Origin: Verrucomicrobiota bacterium | GTDB taxonomy: Bacteria; Verrucomicrobiota; Verrucomicrobiia; Opitutales; Opitutaceae | Direction: 5' to 3' | DNA length: 41,654 nucleotides | Assembly: GCA_030601755.1 (NCBI GenBank) | Contig: JAUWBF010000025.1 | Coordinates: 1 to 41,654, forward strand | Shown here: in pieces, positions 1 to 7,917 of the stretch | Numbering within the stretch: position 1 is the stretch's first letter | Layout of the letters: every line of letters starts with the position of its first letter | Program-made: the position numbers and the translations under genes | The notes under the pieces: generated by a model | Told to the model about the DNA's origin: nothing | The model's input: the letters and a program-made list of their open reading frames with translations, nothing else | Database searches by the model: none

Positions 1-282
1 GTCCAGCGACGGATCGAGCCCCGCGTCGCGCAGCAGCTTCTGGTCGGCCAGGAGCACCGCGCGCGCCGCGCGTCCGGCGGGCGAGAGCGTCAACTCCCGG
101 AGCGACTCGTCGTCGACGGTGGTGATCTCGTCGAGCGGTCCTACGACCCGCGCGATCTCGTCGAAGTCACCGGTCAACCCGCGCGGCCAGCACAGCGCGT
201 TGACCTCGCCGGCGAACGGCGTGGAGACCAGTTCGTCAAAACTGCCGACGACGCGGACGTTGGGATGGTGGAGTGTGAACAT
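1..282 (-). CDS. Unidentified protein, 3' end cut by window edge
   Basis: An open frame of 94 codons runs from an ATG at 280-282 to the window edge without a stop, so only the N-terminal part is seen. It begins MFTLHHPNVRVVGSF and continues as an acidic soluble-looking sequence with no signal peptide or membrane segment. I do not recognise the family with confidence; a DUF1826-like protein is a guess I cannot confirm. Its start lies 9 nt after the hsdR stop, so it is probably the last gene seen of the same transcript. Codon use is high-GC like the surroundings, which supports a real gene. Confidence 0.6.
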   Translation of the reverse strand, partial: MFTLHHPNVRVVGSFDELVSTPFAGEVNALCWPRGLTGDFDEIARVVGPLDEITTVDDESLRELTLSPAGRAARAVLLADQKLLRDAGLDPSLD

Positions 283-291
283 AGGCCGGTA

Positions 292-3200
292 TCACCCCGA
301 CGCGCGTGCCTGGACGGTTTGCAGCACGGTCAAAAGGCTGTCGACTTCGGACGGGCTGAACAGGCTCTCGGGACCAAGCGGGGCGAGGTCGGTGAAGGGG
401 GAGTCGTAGAGCAGGGCGGCGGGCATGACGCCATTTGCCGTCAGGTGGTCGACGATCAGATTGACGAATTCGATCTGGCTGGCGGTGAGTGTGCCGCCGG
501 CGGTGAAGGCATTGAGCGATTCCTTGGCCGCTTCGCGATCCAGTCCGACCAACGAGCGGACAAACAGTCCGAGCCCTTCACTCTTGGCTTGGGCGATGAA
601 TTCGGGGTCGCCCAGTCCGCTCTCGGCGAGCATGCGTTCCAGTTCGCCCAGGTCGACTGCGGTCAGCGGCTGGTTGGTGCGCAGGCGCTGGATGACAATG
701 TGGTCCTGATGCGCCCGCAGGAACACCCGCGCCTTGTCCCGAAAACGGGCGAACGTGTCGGCTGGCAAAAACGCCGCCAGCGCCACGTCGTTTCCGACGC
801 CGATCTCGTCCTCGAAATCCGTGTAGACGGGTTTGCGACTGGCCTTGTCGATCAACCGAACGAGTGACCGGAGCCTGCGCCGGACGTTTTCCAGCATCCG
901 GACCGTGGCATCCTGCCACCACTCGTCGGTTTGGATTTCCTGAATCAGGCCCAGCTGGGCGTTCACCATCGGGATGGATGACTTTTCCTCCAGCAAGCCG
1001 GCGATGGTTTTGACCTGTTCGCTCAGACGCTTGAACGCCGGCTCGGCGCGCAGCACCGCGAGCTGCAGGTTGAGCAGGAGCAGGTCGAATCGTTTCGCCT
1101 CCTCGCCGTCGCTTTCAACTTCCGAGGGCAGGCCGGCGACCTCGTCCGCGAGTTCGGCATGCTCCTCGACCTTGAGGTCATCCCATGCTTCGCGGCTGGC
1201 ATATTTCTCAACGACGCGACGCTTGGGGCGGACCACGAAGTTGTCCACGTTCATGGCCGCGACCTCCGCGTGCAAGGCGGCGGCCAGTTCGTCGCGCAAC
1301 GGCTCGGGCTCGGCCACGGCGCCGTCGGATCGATGGTCCAGTTCACCGATCAACTCCAGGCGGACCTTGAACAACCGTTTGCCCAGCGATTCGCCGAGCG
1401 CGCCGTCGGTGCTGTCGGGGTTCTGACTGAAAAACTCCAGGTTCTGGCAGTAGTCGAAAATCTGGAAGAACGCCTTGTGCCGGTCGGGGCCGAACAGATC
1501 GCGACAGAGGCGCGTGCCGCGACCGACCATCTGCCAGAACTTGGTCTTCGAGCGCACGAGTTTGAAGAACACCAGATTCAGCACCTCGGGCACGTCGATG
1601 CCGGTGTCGAGCATGTCCACTGAAATGGCGATGTGCGGGTTGCCGTCCTTCTTTGAAAAATCGTCGATCAGGCTCTGCGCGTATTCCGTTTTGAATGTGA
1701 TGACACGGGCGAACTTTCCGGCGAGATGCGGATAGTTTTTATCGAACCGCTCCTGGATGAAATCCGCGTGCGCCTGATTCTTTGCGAAGATGATCGTTTT
1801 CCCGAGTCGGTCGCCACCGGCCACGGTCAGGCCGCGGGTCATCAGGTGGGCGAGCACCTTGTCCACTGTATCGATGTTGAAGAGCCACTTGTTGACCGCC
1901 TCGGGCTCGACGAAGTCTGGCGTGCCGCCGTCTTCGTCCCACTCCTTCGCGTCCCACTGTTCCTTTTCCTCTTCGGACAGATCGTCGTAGCGAATGCCTT
2001 GGCGCTGAAACTTCAGCGGAACCGACACCGCTTTTGAGGGAACGAGGAACCCGTCGCTCACCGCGTCGGCGAGGTCGTAGGCGTCGGTGGGCACGCCCTT
2101 TTCGAGGTCGAACAAACCGTAGGTGTCGCGGTCGATCTCGTCGCGTGGGGTGGCGGTGAGGCCGACGAGCAGCGAGTCGAAGTAGTCGAAGATCGCCTTG
2201 TATTTCTGGTAAACCGAGCGGTGAGCCTCGTCGATGACGATGAGGTCGAAGTGCCCGACACCGAAACGTCGCTGCCCGTCCTTCGCCTCGTTGATCAACC
2301 CCATCATCGTCGGGTAGGTCGACACGAAGACGCGGCCCTCGGCGTCCTTCTCCGTGACGAGGTTGACCGGCGACGACTCGGGCAGATGGGTTTTGAAGGC
2401 GTTGACCGCCTGATTGACCAGCGCCACGCGGTCGGCGAGGAAGAGCACGCGCTTGGCCCAGTTGCAGCGCATCAGCAGATCGGCCAGCGCGATGACGGTG
2501 CGGGTCTTGCCCGCGCCCGTGGCCATGACGATCAGCGCCTTGCGGTCCTTGTCCTTTTCAAAGGTTTCACCGATGCGCCGGATGGCGCGGGACTGGTAGT
2601 AACGCTCGACGATGGCCTCGTTGATCGGTGCCTCGCCCAGTGGTTTGCGCGAACCTCGCCGCTGGACCATCAACTCCAGCTCGGCCTTTTTATAAAAACC
2701 CTGCACGGGACGGGGCGGGTAGGCGGTGTCGTCCCACAGCCAGTGCTCGTAGCCGTTGGTGTAGAAAATGACGGGGCGCTGGCCGAACTGCTTCTCAAGA
2801 CAGTCGGCATAGAGCTCGGCTTGGCGCTGGCCCACGCGCGGATCGCGCCGCGTGCGCTTGGCCTCGACCACGGCCAGCGGCTTGCCGTCGTCGCCCCAGA
2901 GCACGTAGTCGACATAACCCTTGCCCTTGGTGTTGGGCATGCCGTCGACCTCGTATTCACGATCCCGCGACTGATCTAGCGGCCAGCCGGCTTCCTTGAG
3001 CAGCAGGTCGATGAAGGTGTCGCGCGTCTCGGCCTCCGAGTAGTCGTGCGTGTCGGGAGTGCTGGCGTTGGCCTGCTTGGCGGCGGCGACCTCGGCGCGC
3101 AGCCGGATCAGCTCGGCGTCGAGCGCGGCCTTGTCGGCGAGGAGCGTGGCGAGCTTTTCGTCGCGTGCAGCGAGTTCGTCGGAGAGCTTCTGGAGCTGCT

Positions 3201-3663
3201 CGGCCGATTTCGGCGCCGCGGCGGCAGCGGCCGGACGGGGTAGGGCGGCAGGATCGAAGGCCTGCGATGGGGCGGGCTTGGGGCCGGTGGCGTAGGTGTG
3301 GGCCAGCCAGTGCCCGATGTGAAACAGCTCTTTGAGGGCGGTGAGCGCGTCACTGCCCGGGATCGGACGGTGGTGGTGCACGGCGCGGTTGCCGAGCGTG
3401 ACGATCACGCGGGCCTTGTTGAACACCGCCTCGCCGGCGACCTGCTTGAAGGTGGGCTCGTGGAGCAGGGCGCTTAGATTGTCCTGATAGGGCAGGCGCA
3501 GCTTGGCGTCGAATTTGTAGAGCCAGTGGACCAGCAGCTCCAACGTGCGGCGCGCGTAGAAGCAAGACGCCCGGGGATCATCCGCCGCCAAAGCCTCCGC
3601 GCGGTTGGCGGAGGCAAACACCTCGGGCCATTCGTGTTGGAGGAAGGCGAAGTTCGATTTCAC
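292..3663 (-). CDS. hsdR: Type I restriction enzyme, R (endonuclease/translocase) subunit
   Basis: This is the motor and nuclease subunit of a type I restriction-modification complex; with HsdM and HsdS it translocates DNA and cleaves unmodified sites. The 1,123-residue product has an N-terminal DUF4145-like domain (about 5-125), a charged coiled coil (about 150-200), and a PD-(D/E)xK nuclease with Asp in GYVDYVLW near 250 and EAK near 265. The SF2 helicase core follows: ATGAGKT near 380, DEAH near 475, GLTATP near 505 and QMVGRGTRLCRD near 714. The C-terminal part resembles the EcoEI-type R subunit. The start is GTG; its GTGA overlaps the stop of the AbiEii-like toxin gene, so it is translationally coupled to the toxin instead of to hsdM/hsdS, which lie more than 4 kb upstream. 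All visible catalytic motifs are intact. Confidence 0.95.
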   Translation of the reverse strand: MKSNFAFLQHEWPEVFASANRAEALAADDPRASCFYARRTLELLVHWLYKFDAKLRLPYQDNLSALLHEPTFKQVAGEAVFNKARVIVTLGNRAVHHHRPIPGSDALTALKELFHIGHWLAHTYATGPKPAPSQAFDPAALPRPAAAAAAPKSAEQLQKLSDELAARDEKLATLLADKAALDAELIRLRAEVAAAKQANASTPDTHDYSEAETRDTFIDLLLKEAGWPLDQSRDREYEVDGMPNTKGKGYVDYVLWGDDGKPLAVVEAKRTRRDPRVGQRQAELYADCLEKQFGQRPVIFYTNGYEHWLWDDTAYPPRPVQGFYKKAELELMVQRRGSRKPLGEAPINEAIVERYYQSRAIRRIGETFEKDKDRKALIVMATGAGKTRTVIALADLLMRCNWAKRVLFLADRVALVNQAVNAFKTHLPESSPVNLVTEKDAEGRVFVSTYPTMMGLINEAKDGQRRFGVGHFDLIVIDEAHRSVYQKYKAIFDYFDSLLVGLTATPRDEIDRDTYGLFDLEKGVPTDAYDLADAVSDGFLVPSKAVSVPLKFQRQGIRYDDLSEEEKEQWDAKEWDEDGGTPDFVEPEAVNKWLFNIDTVDKVLAHLMTRGLTVAGGDRLGKTIIFAKNQAHADFIQERFDKNYPHLAGKFARVITFKTEYAQSLIDDFSKKDGNPHIAISVDMLDTGIDVPEVLNLVFFKLVRSKTKFWQMVGRGTRLCRDLFGPDRHKAFFQIFDYCQNLEFFSQNPDSTDGALGESLGKRLFKVRLELIGELDHRSDGAVAEPEPLRDELAAALHAEVAAMNVDNFVVRPKRRVVEKYASREAWDDLKVEEHAELADEVAGLPSEVESDGEEAKRFDLLLLNLQLAVLRAEPAFKRLSEQVKTIAGLLEEKSSIPMVNAQLGLIQEIQTDEWWQDATVRMLENVRRRLRSLVRLIDKASRKPVYTDFEDEIGVGNDVALAAFLPADTFARFRDKARVFLRAHQDHIVIQRLRTNQPLTAVDLGELERMLAESGLGDPEFIAQAKSEGLGLFVRSLVGLDREAAKESLNAFTAGGTLTASQIEFVNLIVDHLTANGVMPAALLYDSPFTDLAPLGPESLFSPSEVDSLLTVLQTVQARASG

Positions 3664-4676
3664 AGGCGGGTCAGTGATTGTTCGATGATTCTTAGCTGTT
3701 CTACAAGCTCATCGAAGTCAGGCGGTTCTTTAAAAAACATCGACCGCATGGCCTGATAATCCGCTTTCCACTCGGGCAGTCGCTCCGGCGAGGGCACCAG
3801 CTGCAGATCCTTCGGCTGCAACCGATCGTAATCGATCCAGTTGTAGTCGAAATAGGCGTGCCGGTGCGCCTTCACACCGGCGAACAGCGCGACGAAATTT
3901 GCCTCGTTCGCGACCCCATGGTTCCAGAGCCGGACCAAATCAAACAGGTGTCGGGCTTGGTGCGGTTTCAGCGCCGCCTTTTCCGGTTTGGCGGTGTGCT
4001 GCTCGTGGATCAGCGATGCCTTCTCCCAAAACGTGCGCTCCGGACGCACGCAGGAAAGCGTCAGACTGGGGTTGCCGGTTTCTTCGGGAAACACCTCGGT
4101 GATGTAGGGGCGGATGCTCCGCTCCGACATGGGCCAGCCGTCGGCGCGCCCGCTGAGCTCCACCTTGACCATGGCCTTGTTGTAGTCGGCGGGAGGCCGC
4201 AGTCCGGTGCCGGGATACTCGAAATGGATGCAGAAGGGATCGCGTGCCTTTTCCAGCGGCTCGACCTCGATGCGATTTGGTTCGGGCAAACCGGCGGCCG
4301 CCGCCTGCAGCGCCGGAACCAGCTGATCGTTGATCGCTTCGCGGCATTCCTCGCGCAGCGCCTTGTGGCGGCGGGTTTTCTCGGACGGGCTTATGCCCGC
4401 TTCGCCCGGGTTTTTTGCGTCGCCGAGCCAGTCGCGCGACATGGCCAGATCGACGTCTTCCGAAAAGCGGTCGATCACGCCCCAGGCTTTCGACAACGAC
4501 GTGCCGCCACGAAAGGTCAGGTTGGGGCCGACGGCCGGATGCTCAAACAGCGTCGCCAGCACCCAGCACACCCAGAAATCCTTCTCCATGTGAAACGGCG
4601 GCAGACCGAGTCGGGCGCCCGCTTCGGTGAAAAGCGCGAGCCGATCTTCGGACGGAAGCTGCGCGACGATGTTCAT
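3660..4676 (-). CDS. AbiEii/AbiGii-family nucleotidyltransferase toxin
   Basis: Toxin of an AbiE-type (type IV) toxin-antitoxin pair. Family members are DNA polymerase beta-like nucleotidyltransferases that arrest growth, giving abortive phage defence. The 338-residue product carries the fold's signature: FRGGTSLSKAW with GG at 57-58, then FSEDVDL with metal-binding Asp74 and Asp76. An RPERTFWEKASLIHEQH stretch in the C-terminal half is also typical of AbiEii proteins as I recall them. I place the start at the ATG at 4674-4676 because it overlaps the antitoxin stop as ATGA; an in-frame start 39 nt earlier would lie inside the antitoxin gene. The stop overlaps the hsdR start as GTGA. Toxin, antitoxin and hsdR therefore look like one translationally linked unit. 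Confidence 0.9.
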   Translation of the reverse strand: MNIVAQLPSEDRLALFTEAGARLGLPPFHMEKDFWVCWVLATLFEHPAVGPNLTFRGGTSLSKAWGVIDRFSEDVDLAMSRDWLGDAKNPGEAGISPSEKTRRHKALREECREAINDQLVPALQAAAAGLPEPNRIEVEPLEKARDPFCIHFEYPGTGLRPPADYNKAMVKVELSGRADGWPMSERSIRPYITEVFPEETGNPSLTLSCVRPERTFWEKASLIHEQHTAKPEKAALKPHQARHLFDLVRLWNHGVANEANFVALFAGVKAHRHAYFDYNWIDYDRLQPKDLQLVPSPERLPEWKADYQAMRSMFFKEPPDFDELVEQLRIIEQSLTRL

Positions 4677-5287
4677 GCTTTCGCGGCGATCTTGCGGAAC
4701 GCTTCGCCGACCCACGCCGGGACCAACGGGATGTCGCGGAGGAGCTGGGCCTTGTCGGCGGCGCTCAACCGTTGGCGCAATTTTTCGATGACCTCATCGT
4801 TCACCTGATCCTTGCGCAAAAAGCGCAGGGCCTGCGACACCGTGCCGGAGACCCGGCCGGCCGTCGCCAGTCGCGCGGGCGTGGTCTGCTTGAGCACGAC
4901 GGGCAGCTTCTTGATCATCACCTGTCTGCTACGGCCGTCGGTGAGGTATTCGATTTTGGCCGGCACCTGCTCGGTGAGGCCCAGCAGATTGGCGGCAAAG
5001 GCACCGGAGGGCAGCAGCTTCTGGGCTCCCTTGCGGGCGAGCGCCTTGGCAACGGCCTCGGGACGGGGTGACAATTCACCGATCAGCCGGTTCTTTTCTG
5101 GGAAGCCATACACGCCGCGATCCACCCGTCGAAGGATGCCTTTTTTGACCAAACGCGACAGGGCCAGGTCAACGGCCGAGCGGCTGCCGAGGTCCAGAAA
5201 CTCAGTCGGGGTGCACACGGAACCCCTGCCTCGGCCATAAATACGGCTAAGCACTGATTTTTCGATGCTTTGTGAGAGAACGACCAT
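4673..5287 (-). CDS. AbiEi-like antitoxin / transcriptional regulator (DUF6088 family)
   Basis: Predicted antitoxin partner of the downstream AbiEii-like toxin. The 204-residue product has an N-terminal winged-helix-like segment (about 5-65, including LDLALSRLVKKGILRRVDRGVYGFP-type residues in which RGVY is the usual AbiEi hallmark), followed by the helical body seen in DUF6088 proteins. AbiEi antitoxins are known to bind inverted repeats in their own promoter and repress it. Here a perfect 9-bp inverted repeat lies 8 nt before the ATG. The stop overlaps the toxin start (ATGA). By inference this protein may regulate the toxin and also hsdR, which is coupled downstream. The DUF6088 name is from memory of the family; the AbiEi-like role is supported by gene order. 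Confidence 0.85.
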   Translation of the reverse strand: MVVLSQSIEKSVLSRIYGRGRGSVCTPTEFLDLGSRSAVDLALSRLVKKGILRRVDRGVYGFPEKNRLIGELSPRPEAVAKALARKGAQKLLPSGAFAANLLGLTEQVPAKIEYLTDGRSRQVMIKKLPVVLKQTTPARLATAGRVSGTVSQALRFLRKDQVNDEVIEKLRQRLSAADKAQLLRDIPLVPAWVGEAFRKIAAKA

Positions 5288-5295
5288 GCCGTTTT

Positions 5296-5325
5296 TGTAA
5301 GAAAAACAGGGTATTATTTCTTACA
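5296..5325 (-). promoter_or_regulatory. Perfect 9-bp inverted repeat, predicted antitoxin operator
   Basis: TGTAAGAAA at 5296-5304 and TTTCTTACA at 5317-5325 are perfect reverse complements separated by 12 nt. The element lies between the predicted -10 and the antitoxin ATG. AbiEi regulators bind repeats of this kind, so autoregulation is the natural inference. Confidence 0.7.
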
Positions 5326-5352
5326 GGATAGTCTGGCGAGCAAGCCTTTAAA
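5325..5352 (-). promoter_or_regulatory. Predicted sigma-70-type promoter of the antitoxin-toxin-hsdR unit
   Basis: Read on the minus strand, TTTAAA (5347-5352) and TATCCT (5325-5330) are spaced 16 nt and each matches the -35/-10 consensus at four of six positions. The -10 abuts the inverted repeat, so a bound repressor would cover the transcription start region. Confidence 0.5.
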
Positions 5353-5372
5353 CTTGACCCTCCCAAGGCTCG

Positions 5373-5404
5373 TCCTCACGAGCTGCGCTCGCAACTCGTG
5401 AGGA
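5373..5404. repeat. Intergenic palindrome between the DUF262 and antitoxin genes
   Basis: TCCTCACGAG (5373-5382) and CTCGTGAGGA (5395-5404) form a perfect 10-bp stem with a 12-nt loop. It lies 33 nt beyond the stop of the DUF262 gene. No T-tract follows on either strand, so it is a weak terminator candidate or a REP-like element. It sits at the border between the hsdM-led and antitoxin-led transcription units. Confidence 0.6.
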
Positions 5405-5436
5405 TAATGCGCCTCGCGTGTAAGATAGAATCGGCC

Positions 5437-7161
5437 TCACAGCCCCGCCTGCTTGGCGATGAAGGCATTCATGCGCTCGGCCAGCGCTTCGCGACGCACG
5501 CGGAGAAACTCGCGGTAGTTGTCGAGCTGGAGGAGAGCCGGGTCGTTGGGCACGAGTTGAGAGTCGAGGGCTTGCTGGCCCTGCTCCTTCACAATCTCGG
5601 CGAGATAAACGGAGGGTTCCTTGTTGCTGATGCGGCGGTTGGTCTGGCCGGTGATGAAGGCCATGTTGGCGATTTCATTGATTTCGCCGGTTTCATAGCG
5701 GCCCTTGAGCAGCGACTTGGGGATGATGTGGTGCCACTGGATGAAGTGCAGGCGCCCTTGATGTGTGAGGGAGAGCCCCAGACCACTGAACCAGTCTTTG
5801 GCACCACCGGCCTTGAGCGCGAGGTAGGCGAGCGAGAACAGCGGGCTGTTGGCGCCGCGATTCGCGAGGTCGGCGGGCTCGATGTGCAGGCGACCGAACT
5901 GGCGCTTGAGCGGCCCCATCAGCGCGGCGATGTCTCCGGTGCGGAAGATGATATTCAGATCCTCGTTGAGCAGAGTCTCGGTCGAGCCGCGCGAGAAGTG
6001 GCCGCGGGCGTTGGCGACGAGCAACCAGTGCAGCAAGGCCTGCTGCTCGGCCTGCGTGAGCTTGTTGTCCTTCACGCGGCTGACGGCGGCCAGGGCGTGG
6101 ATGAACATGGGCGACGAGAGCAACGATTCGTCCTCGATGCCGGCGTTGGCGCGCAGGAAGTTGATCGCGAAGCGAAGGCCCTCCTTGGCCTCCTCCCAGC
6201 CGCGCTCCAATTCGGCGACCGGGATGCGGCCGACGTTGTGAAACAGACACTGCTTGGTGGCGAACACCACGATGGCGCGCACCAACTGGCCGAGGTCGAT
6301 GGTGAACCAGCTTTTTTCGCACTCCTCTTGGAACTCCTCCAACTGCTTGAGCAGATTTTGCCAGCGCGACGTGATCTGGGCCAGCGCGAGGTCGGAGGAG
6401 CGTAGCTTGGCACCAAGGGAGTTCACGCGGACGAAGATCTCGGTGACCTCCTGATAATTCATCTCCCGCTCGAGCACGTGGACGACGTAGCTGTAGTCGC
6501 GGATTTTTCGGAGCCGCTGCAGGCGGTCGGAGTATTTCTGGAGCCGCGGGTCGTCCATCGAGGTGATGCCGACCTTCTTCAAAATATCGAAATCCTTGGA
6601 GGACTTGAATACCTCGCTGACGGAGACCCAGTGCGGCTGCGCCTGGAGCGCGCGGCTCGCGACGACGAAGGTGAAGTTTTTGAACCGCTCGGCCACGGCG
6701 GTCTCACTGTCGCCGTTGTCCTCGGTCTCGTCCGACTCCTCGTCGTCGGGGGTCAACGGCGAGTCCACGTCTTCCTCGACCTCGCTGGCCTCCAAGGGCG
6801 GGCCTTCGCGGTGTTCGAGATTGAAGAGGATTTCGATGGGGCGGACGCGATTGCGGACCTTGATCGGCTCGCCGTTGATGACGGCGGTGAGCGAGGTGAG
6901 GCGCTGCTGGCCGTCGAGGAGAAGTTTGCGGCCGGCGAAAGCGCCGATCTGCTGGGCGACGGCGGTGTCGCGGGTGGGCACGGCCTCGTCGGTCTCCCAC
7001 ATGAGGATCGAGCCGCTGGGGTAGCCGCGATAGAGCGAGTCGAGCAGATCGCGGACGCGGGTGGCGCGCCAGACGTAGTGACGCTGTATTTCCGGTAGGC
7101 GCAGCTCGCCGCGTTTATACATGTCCACGAGCGAACTGATGGGGATGTTCTGTTGTTGCAT
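5437..7161 (-). CDS. DUF262/DUF1524-type (GmrSD-like) putative DNA endonuclease
   Basis: The 574-residue protein joins an N-terminal DUF262 (ParB/Srx-like NTP-binding) domain with a C-terminal His-Me finger nuclease of the DUF1524 type. The DUF262 signature LLLDGQQRLTSL lies near 80-90, preceded by LPEIQRHYVW. The nuclease motif HHIIPKS begins near 476, with the following TGQTNRRISN supplying the usual Asn. Known relatives include GmrSD and BrxU, which cut modified phage DNA in an NTP-stimulated way. The start is taken at MQQQNIPISSL; an 18-codon upstream extension is possible but reads like non-coding sequence. A short ORF ends 5 nt before this start. The position behind hsdS suggests a partner that would attack phage DNA whose modification escapes the type I enzyme; that role is inference. 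Confidence 0.85.
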   Translation of the reverse strand: MQQQNIPISSLVDMYKRGELRLPEIQRHYVWRATRVRDLLDSLYRGYPSGSILMWETDEAVPTRDTAVAQQIGAFAGRKLLLDGQQRLTSLTAVINGEPIKVRNRVRPIEILFNLEHREGPPLEASEVEEDVDSPLTPDDEESDETEDNGDSETAVAERFKNFTFVVASRALQAQPHWVSVSEVFKSSKDFDILKKVGITSMDDPRLQKYSDRLQRLRKIRDYSYVVHVLEREMNYQEVTEIFVRVNSLGAKLRSSDLALAQITSRWQNLLKQLEEFQEECEKSWFTIDLGQLVRAIVVFATKQCLFHNVGRIPVAELERGWEEAKEGLRFAINFLRANAGIEDESLLSSPMFIHALAAVSRVKDNKLTQAEQQALLHWLLVANARGHFSRGSTETLLNEDLNIIFRTGDIAALMGPLKRQFGRLHIEPADLANRGANSPLFSLAYLALKAGGAKDWFSGLGLSLTHQGRLHFIQWHHIIPKSLLKGRYETGEINEIANMAFITGQTNRRISNKEPSVYLAEIVKEQGQQALDSQLVPNDPALLQLDNYREFLRVRREALAERMNAFIAKQAGL

Positions 7162-7166
7162 GGGGA

Positions 7167-7244
7167 TTAAGGCTGCATCGGCGCCATGATCTTCACTCGC
7201 TGAGCCACTTCGCACTGCGCATAACTCTCTTCAAAAGTGCTCAT
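7167..7244 (-). CDS. Possible 25-residue ORF coupling the HNH and DUF262 genes
   Basis: An ATG at 7242-7244 overlaps the HNH gene stop as ATGA and opens a 25-codon frame (begins MSTFEESYAQCEVAQ) ending in TAA at 7167-7169, 5 nt before the DUF262 start. It could be a translated spacer that carries ribosomes to the DUF262 start, a small protein, or chance. No family is recognisable. Confidence 0.3.
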   Translation of the reverse strand: MSTFEESYAQCEVAQRVKIMAPMQP

Positions 7245-7912
7245 GCGCAAAGCCCGTTGTGGTAGTCGATGAACTCCTGCCGAACGGCATGGCCTGTGGC
7301 TTTGCGAAGTTTCGTCGAATCGATCTTGATCGCCAAAAAGTCGAGCTTCACGTGGCAATTCGGGCACACGCAAAGGATGTTGTCCTCCACGTCCGGGCCA
7401 TCGTGCGGCTTTCCGAGCGGCTTCAGGTGATGGCCTTCGGAGTAAAAACGATCTTTGGTTAGTTCCAGACGGCCGGTGCAAATCTGACATGTCTGGCGGT
7501 GAGCGTGTTTCACTTTGCGCGCAACCTTCGTATCACGCACCACCCGGGAGAGCGTCACGCTTACACGCGGAGGCAGCTCGTCGGCCTTCGTGTCGACTGC
7601 TACCAAGGATTGTCCTTCGTCGACCGCAAACTTCACATAGAGACGAAGGGCCGGGATGAGGTTGCGCTGAAGATCGCGGAGGTTGAACTCTCCGCTACCT
7701 CGACCGCCGTGATCGATCGCGCGCCTGACGTCCTCAGCGATGCGTTGCACGTCTTGCTCTGAAGATACGTGATCTGGATCGATCGGGCGGCCAAACGCAC
7801 TGAGGTATCGGTCTAGGAAGTAGGGGTATTCTTTGCAGGTTTGAGGGGCGTAATCCTTCGCTTTCATCCAGCGTGCGAAATCGGGGAACCGGTCGGCGGT
7901 GTGGCTGGACAT
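7241..7912 (-). CDS. HNH endonuclease embedded in the restriction locus
   Basis: The 223-residue protein has a C-terminal HNH nuclease: CQIC near 142-145, GHHLKPLG near 160, a conserved Asn in DNILCVCPNCHVK and the second Cys pair CPNC near 180, giving a zinc-braced beta-beta-alpha-metal site. The N-terminal ~95 residues (FARWMKAKDYAPQTCKEY and following) resemble the SAM-like core-binding domain of tyrosine recombinases by pattern; this is my reading and not a confirmed domain. It starts 5 nt after the hsdS stop, so it is co-transcribed with hsdS. Base composition is visibly more A+T-rich than in hsdM or DUF262, suggesting separate acquisition. A defence nuclease is likely; its target is unknown. 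Confidence 0.85.
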   Translation of the reverse strand: MSSHTADRFPDFARWMKAKDYAPQTCKEYPYFLDRYLSAFGRPIDPDHVSSEQDVQRIAEDVRRAIDHGGRGSGEFNLRDLQRNLIPALRLYVKFAVDEGQSLVAVDTKADELPPRVSVTLSRVVRDTKVARKVKHAHRQTCQICTGRLELTKDRFYSEGHHLKPLGKPHDGPDVEDNILCVCPNCHVKLDFLAIKIDSTKLRKATGHAVRQEFIDYHNGLCA

Positions 7913-7917
7913 AGGCT

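Noticed and set aside
5288-5436. A frameshifted or missing gene between DUF262 and the antitoxin
   Set aside because: The 149 bp are fully accounted for by an operator, promoter and palindrome, and no coding frame is present.
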